The notes beneath the pieces were generated by a model. The model saw only the letters and a list, made by a program, of their open reading frames with translations, was not told where the DNA came from and did not search any database. A stretch of DNA of 64,000 bases from Tragulus kanchil (Eukaryota > Chordata > Mammalia > Artiodactyla > Tragulidae), in the NCBI GenBank assembly GCA_022376925.1, contig JAIOJX010000024.1, positions 167,369,608 through 167,433,607 of the forward strand, read 5' to 3'. This document shows, piece after piece, positions 1-11,200 of this stretch. Position numbers and translations under genes: made by a program. The first letter of the stretch is position 1. Every line of letters starts with the position of its first letter.

Positions 1-533
1 TTTCATCTCCTGCACTCTTCCTAACTCGACAGGACAGCCATCCTGAACTTCATGTGGTTCCAAATCTGTCAGCGGTCTTCCCTCTGAGCCTCTGAAGTCA
101 TGGTTCTTTCAATATGGAACACATAGCTCAGTCTTAAAGTCTCAACATAAACTTAATATTCCTCAAGCAGCCTTCCTTCCCAAGTCACCTCTGACTGTCC
201 TCGAACCATAAGCACTGGGTATTTCACTTCTAGTCTTTGTAGCACCTGCCATAACCAATCCACCCAGCACACTTTGGTGTTAGTGACTCTATCTGTATGC
301 TCCAAGAGACTCTAACCTTCAAGAGGCCGTGAGAGTAGGCCTGTTTCCACCTTGTTCATCTTTTATCAAGAGCACCTAAAATAGTGCCTGGTTTACAGAA
401 CTGCACAATAAATATTTGCTGAAGGAAGAAACAGAAAACTATTTTTAAAAAAATGATGACAAGAGCAACTTATTAGGGATATGACTTTCAACACTTAGAA
501 TGTGTGTTGTATGACAAGCTTTGAAAAAATCTA
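1..533. other. Intron sequence, nothing identified
   Basis: This lies in the last intron of SPPL2A, between exon 14 and a final exon beyond the window. I looked on the minus strand for the short terminal coding exon (beginning Met-Met-Asp) and did not find it. No repeat family was recognised by eye. Confidence 0.5.
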
Positions 534-866
534 GGGCTTCCCTGGTGGTCCAGTGGGTAAGGACACTGCCTTGCAGTGCAAGGGGCGCCGGTTCGATCCC
601 TGGCCTGGGAAGATCCCACGTGCCACGGGACGGCTGGACCCATGTGTCCAATGACCGAGCTGGAGTTCTAGAGCGCATGCACCCAGAGCCGGTGCTATGC
701 GACAACAGAGGCCACCGCGATGGGAGGCCCACACGGGCCAAAGAAAAAAGATGGATGAAAATGGACAAGTGAAAGACCAATAGAAGTGGCCCGCCTGCTC
801 CCCTCCCTCCCCACCCCCACCCGCACCCCCACCAAAATAAATAAATAAAATCTTTTTTTTTTTTTT
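534..866 (+). mobile_element. CHR-type tRNA-derived SINE, full length
   Basis: The tRNA-like head has an A-box region near 540-560 and a B-box (ggttcgatccc) near 591. The body ends in a C-rich tract and an (aaat)n tail near 830-848. This is the dominant SINE of the window. Short ORFs of 67-145 codons in three frames here are SINE sequence, not genes. The family name is inferred from the head and body; SINE status is certain. Confidence 0.8.
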
Positions 867-1763
867 TTAATCTATACAGCATTCCACATGAGTGTCATCT
901 TCAAGGAAGTTACAAGCCCCCTTACTAGCTGCGCCAGGGACCTTCTGGCCATAAACTAATTCTGAGTGTATAAATACAAGCTGAGAAAATGGAACTGTGA
1001 GGTAGAAAAGGTAGGCATTTTATCCAAATCTCAAAGAAATTATAAGACTTACCCCAAAGAATTCTAGGCTGGTGCTCTTTTCAATGATATGAGTAGCAGT
1101 CTAACTTAATGTGCGAATCACCTCTTGCTAAGTAAAGACACGAGAACCAACCACAGATGGACATGAACTTTGAACTGTTTATCTACTAACAAAATTCCAG
1201 CCACCTACTCAGAGGACCTCTAGTTTTGTTCACGTGACCACTGACACACAAGCACGAGGCGAGACGGTGGAGGCAGTGCGTTGTAACAGGGCAGAGCGGA
1301 GCTACTGCCTCATGAAGGAATCAATGTCACGACCCTGACCTCAACAGGCTAGTTTCCCAACTCTCTTTAATTTCAATGCAAACAAACAAACTTTACAGAA
1401 ATACAGATAAGATTTAGGCAAAGAAGAAAGGTGTTGAACTTCAAAGAAGAAACAACACAAACTTCTGGATACTCTCTGTTCTAGGAATTTTACAGAAAGG
1501 GCAGTCTTGATCCATTTAAATCTGAAATGAGTGTCTGCTTCCATTTGGTTTGGCCCGTTTAGATGCAGTGAAGAGTATATTTTTTACCTGCAAAACCTCA
1601 GGGCTCTTACTGTAAACATCTAGTGGTGCAGCATCAAAACTCAGCACTTAAACATCGGTTTTATCTTTCATGAAGTTGACTTTTGTGTGGATTTTGAAAA
1701 CTCTTGTTGCAATGCTGTTTTGATTTTCCCTGATGCCCTCCCATGCTTCTGAGCAGTTTTTTT
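867..1763. other. Intron sequence, nothing identified
   Basis: This is AT-rich unique-looking sequence of the SPPL2A terminal intron. A 67-codon minus-strand ORF at 1341-1544 has no recognisable motif and no splice context, and I treat it as chance. Confidence 0.45.
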
Positions 1764-1901
1764 TTTTTTAATTATTTATTTTTTGACTGGTTTTGGTCTT
1801 TGTTGCAGCATATGGGGTCTAGTTCCCTGGCCAGGGATTGAACCCAGGCCCCTGGCATTGGGAGCCCAGAGTCTTAACCACTAGACCACCAGGGAAGCCC
1901 C
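1764..1901 (-). mobile_element. Old tRNA-derived SINE, short form
   Basis: The antisense head ends in accaccagggaagccc at 1885-1900, and a T-rich tract opens the element at 1764. A target-site duplication (cttctgagcagtttt) lies on both sides, near 1746 and 1902. This marks a complete insertion of a short element with a divergent body. Confidence 0.75.
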
Positions 1902-2135
1902 CTTCTGAGCAGTTTTATCTTGAGTCACCAGAATTCTGGCATCAGGTTGCAGTGAGGATGAACACTGATGAAGCAGCAGGTGATGCATACGGGGGTCGTG
2001 GTGGAAGAAAATCTTTAAGACCTCCTGACAAATGCATGGCAACTTTGAGGCACGTGAAAACACTGATACATACAAGCAGTTTCCAACCAAAGTTAGGCAA
2101 TATCATACCTTGGTAACCAAGGTGGAAGGACATAC

Positions 2136-2296
2136 CTGATAGCTGCTGCCTTTCCAGAACTTCTTCATTTCCTTACGTATCCAGGCCACCACGGAGGCAG
2201 TGATCAGTGTGCATGGTACTAAGTAGAGGAGCGCAGGCTGCCCCTTCCTCATCAGCACCAGAACAACAAAGGTGAGGACCATGCCAACAGCATAGG
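2136..2296 (-). CDS. SPPL2A: SPPL2A exon 14 (TM8-TM9, PAL motif)
   Basis: The 161-nt exon has acceptor AG at 2297-2298 and a gtatg donor at 2131-2135. It completes a split Ala codon and ends in phase 0. It encodes transmembrane segment 8 ([12 protein letters not shown]), then QPALLYLVP. That string contains the PAL motif, which shapes the active site in presenilin and SPP-family proteases. TM9 follows, then a basic cytosolic stretch ending SSYQ. In human the tyrosine at this point begins a YxxO lysosomal sorting signal that continues into the last exon; that exon is not here, so the signal cannot be checked. A second copy lies at 3260-3420. Confidence 0.95.
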
Positions 2297-5200
2297 CTGC
2301 GGAAGAGCATCAAGTGTCAGTTGCTTCTAAGCGCTACCAGAGGTGGGTTTTAACTCCTTCACTGAAGTACTGGCTTTCAAGTATGCCTCAGGGTGATTTT
2401 GCTCAATGACTCCTTTTCATAATTTCATCATTTTCCTAGACAACAGTTAGGAGAGACGTTCTACAGAGTTTCTGAAAAATTTGGGAACTGTTCAGTATTT
2501 CCATTATAATTAATCATCAATAATATAACTAATCCTTACTCACTGATAAAGATAATGACGCAAGAAAGTCTGAGTTATCTGCCACTATTAAGGATACTGA
2601 ACTGTTCCATATTTTAGGTAACTAAAATCTGTGCCTATGGATACCAAAGGTTGTTTTGAAAATTTTTTCCAATATTGCTTATATACTTCCTGGTCTTCTT
2701 CAGTAAGTGCTTATCAAATTGCATTTTAAAAAAATTAATTAATTATATTTCCCTTGATTTGTTAAAACGTTATTTATTTATTTATTTTTGGCTATTCTGG
2801 GTCTTCACGGCTGCCACAGGCTCTTCTCTAGTTGCGGGGAGTGGCGGCTACTCTCTAGTTGAGGTGAGCAGGCTTCTTGTTGCAGTGACTTCTCTTGTTG
2901 TGGAACTTGGGCTCCAGGGCTCACGGGCTTCAGTGGTTGTGACATATGGGCTCAAAAGTTGTAGCTCCGAGGCTCTAGAGCACAGGCTGAATAGTTGTGG
3001 CTCACGGGCTTAGCTGCTCTGCAGCATGTGGGATCCTCCCGGATCAGAGATCGAACCCGTGTCTCCTGCATTGGCAGGAGAACTCTTTGCCACTGAGCTT
3101 GAAACAAGATGCATCGGGGTCGTGGTGGAAGAAAATCTTTAAGACCTCCTGACAAATGCATGGCAACTTTGAGGCACGTGAAAACACTGATACATACAAG
3201 CAGTTTCCAACCAAAGTTAGGCAATATCATACCTTGGTAACCAAGGTGGAAGGACATACCTGATAGCTGCTGCCTTTCCAGAACTTCTTCATTTCCTTAC
3301 GTATCCAGGCCACCACGGAGGCAGTGATCAGTGTGCATGGTACTAAGTAGAGGAGCGCAGGCTGCCCCTTCCTCATCAGCACCAGAACAACAAAGGTGAG
3401 GACCATGCCAACAGCATAGGCTGCGGAAGAGCATCAAGTGTCAGTTGCTTCTAAGCGCTACCAGAGGTGGGTTTTAACTCCTTCACTGAAGTACTGGCTT
3501 TCAAGTATGCCTCAGGGTGATTTTGCTCAATGACTCCTTTTCATAATTTCATCATTTTCCTAGACAACAGTTAGGAGAGACGTTCTACAGAGTTTCTGAA
3601 AAATTTGGGAACTGTTCAGTATTTCCATTATAATTAATCATCAATAATATAACTAATCCTTACTCACTGATAAAGATAATGACGCAAGAAAGTCTGAGTT
3701 ATCTGCCACTATTAAGGATACTGAACTGTTCCATATTTTAGGTAACTAAAATCTGTGCCTATGGATACCAAAGGTTGTTTTGAAAATTTTTTCCAATATT
3801 GCTTATATACTTCCTGGTCTTCTTCAGTAAGTGCTTATCAAATTGCATTTTAAAAAAATTAATTAATTATTTTTCCCCTTGATTTGTTAAAACGTTATTT
3901 ATTTATTTATTTTTGGCTATTCTGGGTTTTCACTGCTGCCACAGGCTCTTCTCTAGCTGCAGGGAATGTGGGTTACTCTCTAGTTAAGGTGAGCAGGCTT
4001 CTTGTTGCGGTGACTTCTCTTGTTGTGGAACTTGGGCTCCAGGGCACACGGGCTTCAGTGGTTGTGACATATGGGCTCAAAAGTTGTAGCTCCGAGGCTC
4101 TAGAGCACAGGCTGAATAGCTGTGGCTCACGGGCTTAGCTGCTCTGCAGCATGTGGGATCCTCCCGGATCAGAGATCAAACCCGTGTCTCCTGCATTGGC
4201 AGGAGAACTCTTTGCCACTGAGCTACCAGGGAAGCCCCCATTTGATTTTTTAGTAATGACTCTGGGTCTCATTATGAACACTGGATCCCAGAACACTGGA
4301 ACTAGAAGGACCTTTCTGGACAATGCAACCCACCGTCTTCTTTAATAGCCGAGACAGTGGAGGACCACTGCAGTTAAGTGAGCTGTCCAAAGTTACAGAG
4401 CAGAACTGACAGCCCCATCTTTTCACTGAATGTTCTTTTATTCCCTCACACCGACTAGTGCTGCATGCTCATGTGTTAACACCTTTAGGGAGTCCCATAC
4501 TTAACGGCCTCACACTGCTTTTATTATTTCTTGATAATTCCACCCCCCCTTTCATCCTTTTACTCACTTAGCTATTCTTTCTTGCTGTCAGGGTAACTAT
4601 TTTTACCAACACCCTTTTCTAACCGCTAATGTACACTTTTAATATACTGGCTTTAATTTCATTGTGGAATTTAACACCTTGCTAGAAGAGTACCTAAATG
4701 ACTCCGGTTCAAGCCATTTACCTAAGAATAAAGAACTCTGGTGCATGGACATTGAGATAGCTGTTTGATACGTTCAGAAGTAGAAAAGTATCTTTTGGCT
4801 TATTGCCTACTGTCTGTTTTCAATAATAAAATAAGTAGCAACTACCTCTGTTGTCCCCGGTGAGATACTATTGTGCCATCAGTTCATTTATATTAATACG
4901 TAATTATTATAACAGTATTTTTCAAAAACATGGCGTTATTAATTTATTAACTACCTCTGCACCATGTGCTCTAGTTCACGCATTTTATGTGTAGAACCTA
5001 TAGTTTTTCTTTTACACATAATTTCCTTTCAAACCTCAAAAACCATGTGCTATTGATACTAAAGTACAATTACCTCTTTTTCATGGAAAAGACATGTCTT
5101 ATTAATTAATGGTGAAGGATTAAAAACAAGGACTCCCTACTTGTAGACCTTTTCCTACAGAAAACAATTCAATAAAAAGAAAAAACAAATATTTACCTAT

Positions 5201-8200
5201 TGTGGAGGAAACATAGTATATAGAAGAACCAATCTGAACATCAAATCTTCTGCAGTATGCAATCAACAGGCCTAAAAAAAAAAACTCCACATTATTTTCT
5301 TATAATAACAATACCAATTTAAATTCAGCTGTTAATTATGGCAACAGTACATGCTGCATTGGATTTAAGTTTCATTTTTGCCATTAGAATATTAAAGTAC
5401 TTAAAATTCTGGACAAAATTTTATATGCTAATTTCTTTAAACTTAATACCATATATTAAACATTTTCCTAAGCCATTAAACAGTCTTTATAATTTTTACT
5501 AGCTATCACACTGTTTTCACTAATTCTGAGCTATGGGATTTGTAAAACCTATGGTGTGGGACTGTTAAAGACAAGGATAAGTTTAAAAATATTCAAGACA
5601 AAAAAAAAAAAAAATTCAAGACACCTTAAGGTGACTCAGCGGAACGCATTCCCTTACTTGAATTCCCTTACGGGAACGGAAGCTCCCCGACCTGAGCGCT
5701 GGACCTTGTCACCCAGCCCACACAGCAACACTGTTTGTTTCTCTCTCTGTCCAGCTTTCCTGTGCTGAGGACTTGCTCAGAAGAGCCAGGATTCTCCCCC
5801 CGGCACAGGCCATCGTACACGAGGGGACAGTAAGAAAAGTGGGGCGGGACATACTCCCAGCTGACTGAGAGACATGACTAATCATTCCTACACTATGTTA
5901 TTCCTGGGCTGGGATGATGTTTATTCTACAGGTCGCCACGCGAGGAAAGTAAGACTGAACTGCAGTAACTATCGGAACAGACATGCTAGAAGGTGCTTAA
6001 TTCCCCCATGTGCTGTATTTCTCTGTGTTGGAGTGCCCGACGAGCTGCTTTCCGGTGAGATACTATTGTGCCATCAGTTCATTTATATTAATACGTAATT
6101 ATTATAACAGTATTTTTCAAAAACATGGCGTTATTAATTTATTAACTACCTCTGCACCATGTGCTCTAGTTCACGCATTTTATGTGTAGAACCTATAGTT
6201 TTTCTTTTACACATAATTTCCTTTCAAACCTCAAAAACCATGTGCTATTGATACTAAAGTACAATTACCTCTTTTCATGGAAAAGACATGTCTTATTAAT
6301 TAATGGTGAAGGATTAAAAACAAGGACTCCCTACTTGTAGACCTTTTCCTACAGAAAACAATTCAATAAAAAGAAAAAACAAATATTTACCTATTGTGGA
6401 GGAAACATAGTATATAGAAGAACCAATCTGAACATCAAATCTTCTGCAGTATGCAATCAACAGGCCTAAAAAAAAAAACTCCACATTATTTTCTTATAAT
6501 AACAATACCAATTTAAATTCAGCTGTTAATTATGGCAACAGTACATGCTGCATTGGATTTAAGTTTCATTTTTGCCATTAGAATATTAAAGTACTTAAAA
6601 TTCTGGACAAAATTTTATATGCTAATTTCTTTAAACTTAATACCATATATTAAACATTTTCCTAAGCCATTAAACAGTCTTTATAATTTTTACTAGCTAT
6701 CACACTGTTTTCACTAATTCTGAGCTATGGGATTTGTAAAACCTATGGTGTGGGACTGTTAAAGACAAGGATAAGTTTAAAAATATTCAAGACAAAAAAA
6801 AAAAAAAATTCAAGACACCTTAAGGTGACTCAGCGGAACGCATTCCCTTACTTGAATTCCCTTACGGGAACGGAAGCTCCCTGACCTGAGCGCTGGACCT
6901 TGTCACCCAGCCCACACAGCAACACTGTTTGTTTCTCTCTCTGTCCAGCTTTCCTGTGCTGAGGACTTGCTCAGAAGAGCCAGGATTCTCCCCCCGGCAC
7001 AGGCCATCGTACACGAGGGGACAGTAAGAAAAGTGGGGCGGGACATACTCCCAGCTGACTGAGAGACATGACTAATCATTCCTACACTATGTTATTCCTG
7101 GGCTGGGATGATGTTTATTCTACAGGTCGCCACGCGAGGAAAGTAAGACTGAACTGCAGTAACTATCGGAACAGACATGCTAGAAGGTGCTTAATTCCCC
7201 CATGTGCTGTATTTCTCTGTGTTGGAGTGCCCGACGAGCTGCTGTTCTACTGCGCTTTCCTCTTGACCAGGGCCTTGCTGAGCATTTCTAAACCACTTTT
7301 CCTAGAACACAGTCACTGCTTTAAAACACAAGAGAAATTATATTACATTCGGTATTATTAAATTCAACTTTTAAAAGGGGATTTGTTACACAGTTTCTTG
7401 GGAAAGGGTCAAATTGATTCCAGTTACTTCTAAGATATTTTCTGAACCACGGGAGACATACTTTGGTTGTTACCATTTGGGCTTTATCTTCTACTCCTCG
7501 AAACACTTCTTCCTGTTTTTATCACTGATCTCAGCTCTCGCAACAGCAATACTTAATACAGACCAAGTAACTTTTTTCTTTTTTAAAAAGATTTATTTAT
7601 TTATTTATTTTGGTTGGGGGGGTGAGGAGGGAGGGGAGCAGGCGGGCCACTTCTATTGGTCTTTCATTTCTCTATTTTCATCAATCCTTGTTCTTTGGCC
7701 CGCGTGGGCCTCCCTTCGCGGTGGCCTCTGTTGTCAGAGGCCCACCAGGGAAGCACTCAAGTAACTTTTAACTCTGACATTTGACACTGTATATTTGGTA
7801 ACTTTAAATCATCAGTATATTTTCACACTCAAACTGTTACAAACAGGGCTTCCCTGGTGGTCCAGTGAGTAAGGGCACCGCCTTGCAGTGCAAGGGGCGC
7901 TGGTTCCATCCCTGGCCTGGGAAGATCCCACGTGCCGTGGAGGGGGGCCTTCCCCGATCTGGCCATGCGCCCAGAGCCGGTGCCTGCACCCAGAGGCCAC
8001 AATTCGCACCAAAACTTGAATTCCTTACGGGAACGGAAGCTCCTGACCTGAGCGCTGGACCTTGTCACCCAGCCCACACAGCAACACTGTTTGTTTCTCT
8101 CTGTCCAGCTTTCCTGTGCTGAGGACTTGCTCAGAAGAGCCAGGATTCTCCCCCCGGCACAGGCCATCGTACACGAGGGGACAGTAAGAAAAGTGGGGCG

Positions 8201-11200
8201 GGACATACTCCCAGCTGACTGAGAGACATGACTAATCATTCCTACACTATGTTATTCCTGGGCTGGGATGATGTTTATTCTACAGGTCGCCACGCGAGGA
8301 AAGTAAGACTGAACTGCAGTAACTATCGGAACAGACATGCTAGAAGGTGCTTAATTCCCCCATGTGCTGTATTTCTCTGTGTTGGAGTGCCCGACGAGCT
8401 GCTGTTCTACTGCGCTTTCCTCTTGACCAGGGCCTTGCTGAGCATTTCTAAACCACTTTTCCTAGAACACAGTCACTGCTTTAAAACACAAGAGAAATTA
8501 TATTACATTCGGTATTATTAAATTCAACTTTTAAAAGGGGATTTGTTACACAGTTTCTTGGGAAAGGGTCAAATTGATTCCAGTTACTTCTAAGATATTT
8601 TCTGAACCACGGGAGACATACTTTGGTTGTTACCATTTGGGCTTTATCTTCTACTCCTCGAAACACTTCTTCCTGTTTTTATCACTGATCTCAGCTCTCG
8701 CAACAGCAATACTTAATACAGACCAAGTAACTTTTTTCTTTTTTAAAAAGATTTATTTATTTATTTATTTTGGTTGGGGGGGTGAGGAGGGAGGGGAGCA
8801 GGCGGGCCACTTCTATTGGTCTTTCATTTCTCTATTTTCATCAATCCTTGTTCTTTGGCCCGCGTGGGCCTCCCTTCGCGGTGGCCTCTGTTGTCAGAGG
8901 CCCACCAGGGAAGCACTCAAGTAACTTTTAACTCTGACATTTGACACTGTATATTTGGTAACTTTAAATCATCAGTATATTTTCACACTCAAACTGTTAC
9001 AAACAGGGCTTCCCTGGTGGTCCAGTGAGTAAGGGCACCGCCTTGCAGTGCAAGGGGCGCTGGTTCCATCCCTGGCCTGGGAAGATCCCACGTGCCGTGG
9101 AGCGGCTGGACCCATGTGTCCAATTACCGAGCCGGAGCTCTGGAGCGCATGCGCCCAGAGCCGGTGCTCTGCGACCACAGAGGCCACCGCGATGGGAGGC
9201 CCACATGGGCCAAAGAACAAAGACGGATGAAAATAGATAAATGAAAGACCAATAGAGGTGGCCTGCCCACCCCACTCCCTCCCTAACCCCCCCACCCCCG
9301 CCAAAAAAACCAAACTGTTACAAACAATTGATTACCTGGTACGATGATGTCTCCAAAACCCAATATTGAAACTTGCATTGAACACATCTTCACTCCTGTG
9401 AAATAGGCCAGCTTTGGTACCCTGATGACTACTGGTAGCTGTAATTACAACAACAACAACAAAAAAAAGAGAGAGAGAGAGACCATCAATAAATCTCTTA
9501 GGAATCTTTATCCAGATCTTCAGAAAGGGAAGGACTGATCTTGGAGTAACTTAACATTTTAGAAATCAGAGGGAAAAAAAGCTTGAAATCAAAGAACATA
9601 AATTATACACATACATACTCTGAATGTATAGAAAGCTTGAAAGACATAGACACGTAGTTTTGGAAAAACAAAACCCAACACACATGTAGGGTTAACAGTA
9701 TTAATCCAGTATCCCCACAGCTAACCTTTTTTTCTTTCCTTTTCACCAAAAAACAGAACTCAGGCCTTGGAAGAGATTTTTTTTAAGAATCTGGATTTTT
9801 TTCCCCAAAGAAGAGTCTTATGTGAGACGGTATGATTTTAAAGTTCAATGAACATATCTGAAATACAATCCTTACTTTCTCATGGGGAGCTGATGGTTGA
9901 GCAGTGGCTTCCACCAAGTTTCCATCATTCTAGGATGAAACCCAAGTCAATAGGTATTTAATAATTTAGAATAACTAATAAAAGGGATATTTTGTGAGAA
10001 ATAAAGTTTTACAATACCTTAACATACATTACATGACCAATGAATTGCACAGGGAGGCAAAATCATAAACTAGACACACACAAATACACTGACAGCCATT
10101 TGTCCTTAATTGCCACACCTACCTTCTCATTATTTCCAAAAGGTCCAGCTGCAAGTTCAACCATGATACTCTCACCATTCTAAAATTGAGAAGAAAGGTG
10201 AAAGAAACTGTTCAATCACTTACAGGTGACAATCTGCCAGTATTCATGATCTAATGCCATGGCTATGGCCTACTGCAAACTGATGAAAAGTCTACTGAAG
10301 ATTGATTCTTTTTCCTAAAATGGTCTCTGCTGGAGTCATCCAAAACAAATTTCACCTAGCATGCTGCTCCACTTTATCAGAGCTCAACAATTATCAGCAA
10401 CTTACAAATAAACCACATAAAGGTTATTCAACTGAAGGTTTGAATACTAATATCCAGCATTTCTTCTAATGGGTTATATATTTTAAGTGCTTCATACACT
10501 AAAAATGTCATTTTAATTTTTTTATGAAAAATATAACATAAGAAATACAAATAAATATATAAAACAAAATTTATTTTATTTATAAAAATTGCCATTTTTA
10601 GCAATAACAATGAACAGAGGCATAAGACATAGTAAAAATTTTTATATAAAAAATGGTAATAAGTATTTATGACTTTATTTTAATATACATTTAGCCTTCC
10701 AGCTACTCACCACAATAACAATGAAGCCAAACTTGAAAAAATTCAGCTCTAAAGAACTTGAGAACATTTCTCTATTTTGACTCCTGTCCAGTTTCAACCC
10801 TGCCTATTTTTTATGCACCAATCAAAACATTAACCTTAGCTGAATTTTTTCTTGTGTATCCCCAAGGTCTTTATGGAGCTATGTGAGAAGTCATGGAAAA
10901 GTTCTTTCCTGACAGACAGACAAGCCTACTGGGGAGTTAGATATAGCAAGCTGAGACCGCATGGGCATCCATCCTACACTTCATGTTATAATAAACACAT
11001 GCCCCAAAGAGGTCATGAAAAGATAGATAACTGTTGAGTTTTAGGAGAATTTGATTAGCTTTAGAGGTCGATGGAGGACATCACTAATAATTTAGAATAA
11101 CTAATAAAAGGGATTTTGTGAGAAATAAAGTTTTACAATACCTTAACATACATTACATGACCAATGAATTGCACAGGGAGGCAAAATCATAAACTAGACA

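Larger units (their letters stand above)
1982..4224 (+). repeat. Direct tandem duplication R1 (about 1.12 kb)
   Basis: Block 1982-3102 is repeated at 3109-4224, with an offset near 1124. Both copies include exon 14 and an antisense SINE. The first copy stops abruptly inside the SINE, while the second reads through to the SINE head. Differences between copies concentrate towards 2750-2870 of the first copy, close to its cut end. The remaining intronic bases of this interval show nothing else. Confidence 0.92.
4857..7243 (+). repeat. Direct tandem duplication R2 (about 1.19 kb)
   Basis: Block 4857-6049 recurs at 6052-7243 with an offset of 1194-1195. It contains exon 13 and the segment at 5640-6049. 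Differences seen are single-base indels in homopolymer runs (for example near 5076 against 6270) and one substitution near 5689. The junction leaves 2 bases of filler. Confidence 0.93.
6851..9102 (+). repeat. Direct tandem duplication R3 (about 1.09-1.16 kb) with noisy junction
   Basis: Block 6851-7942 recurs at 8015-9102, with an offset of 1160 over most of its length. Between them, 7943-8014 is a degraded stretch. It contains recognisable pieces of the SINE body (catgcgcccagagccggtgc) in broken form, as expected from a low-quality fragment end. The start of the second copy also shows single-base deletions near 8022 and 8043. Confidence 0.9.

Noticed and set aside
540..605. tRNA genes, because A- and B-box sequences are present
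   Set aside because: They are heads of SINEs. They lack a complete cloverleaf and are followed by SINE bodies and A-rich tails.
445..882. Overlapping ORFs of 60-145 codons that recur throughout the window (for example 445-882, 15642-16118 and 29366-29832)
   Set aside because: They are translations of the CHR-type SINE in several frames. The same peptides reappear at every SINE copy.
1..2135. Last SPPL2A exon
   Set aside because: No minus-strand segment encodes the expected short tail after an acceptor. The exon must lie beyond the window.
7068..7361. A conserved 97-codon gene because the same ORF occurs at 7068-7361 and 8228-8521
   Set aside because: The repetition comes from the assembly-like duplications R2 and R3, not from selection. 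No start context, splice sites or domain support it.
9447..9482. Sequencing-adapter remnant, since (caa)n next to (ga)n recalls a hairpin adapter
   Set aside because: It is not the adapter sequence, and it fits as the polypyrimidine tract of exon 12 when read on the coding strand.
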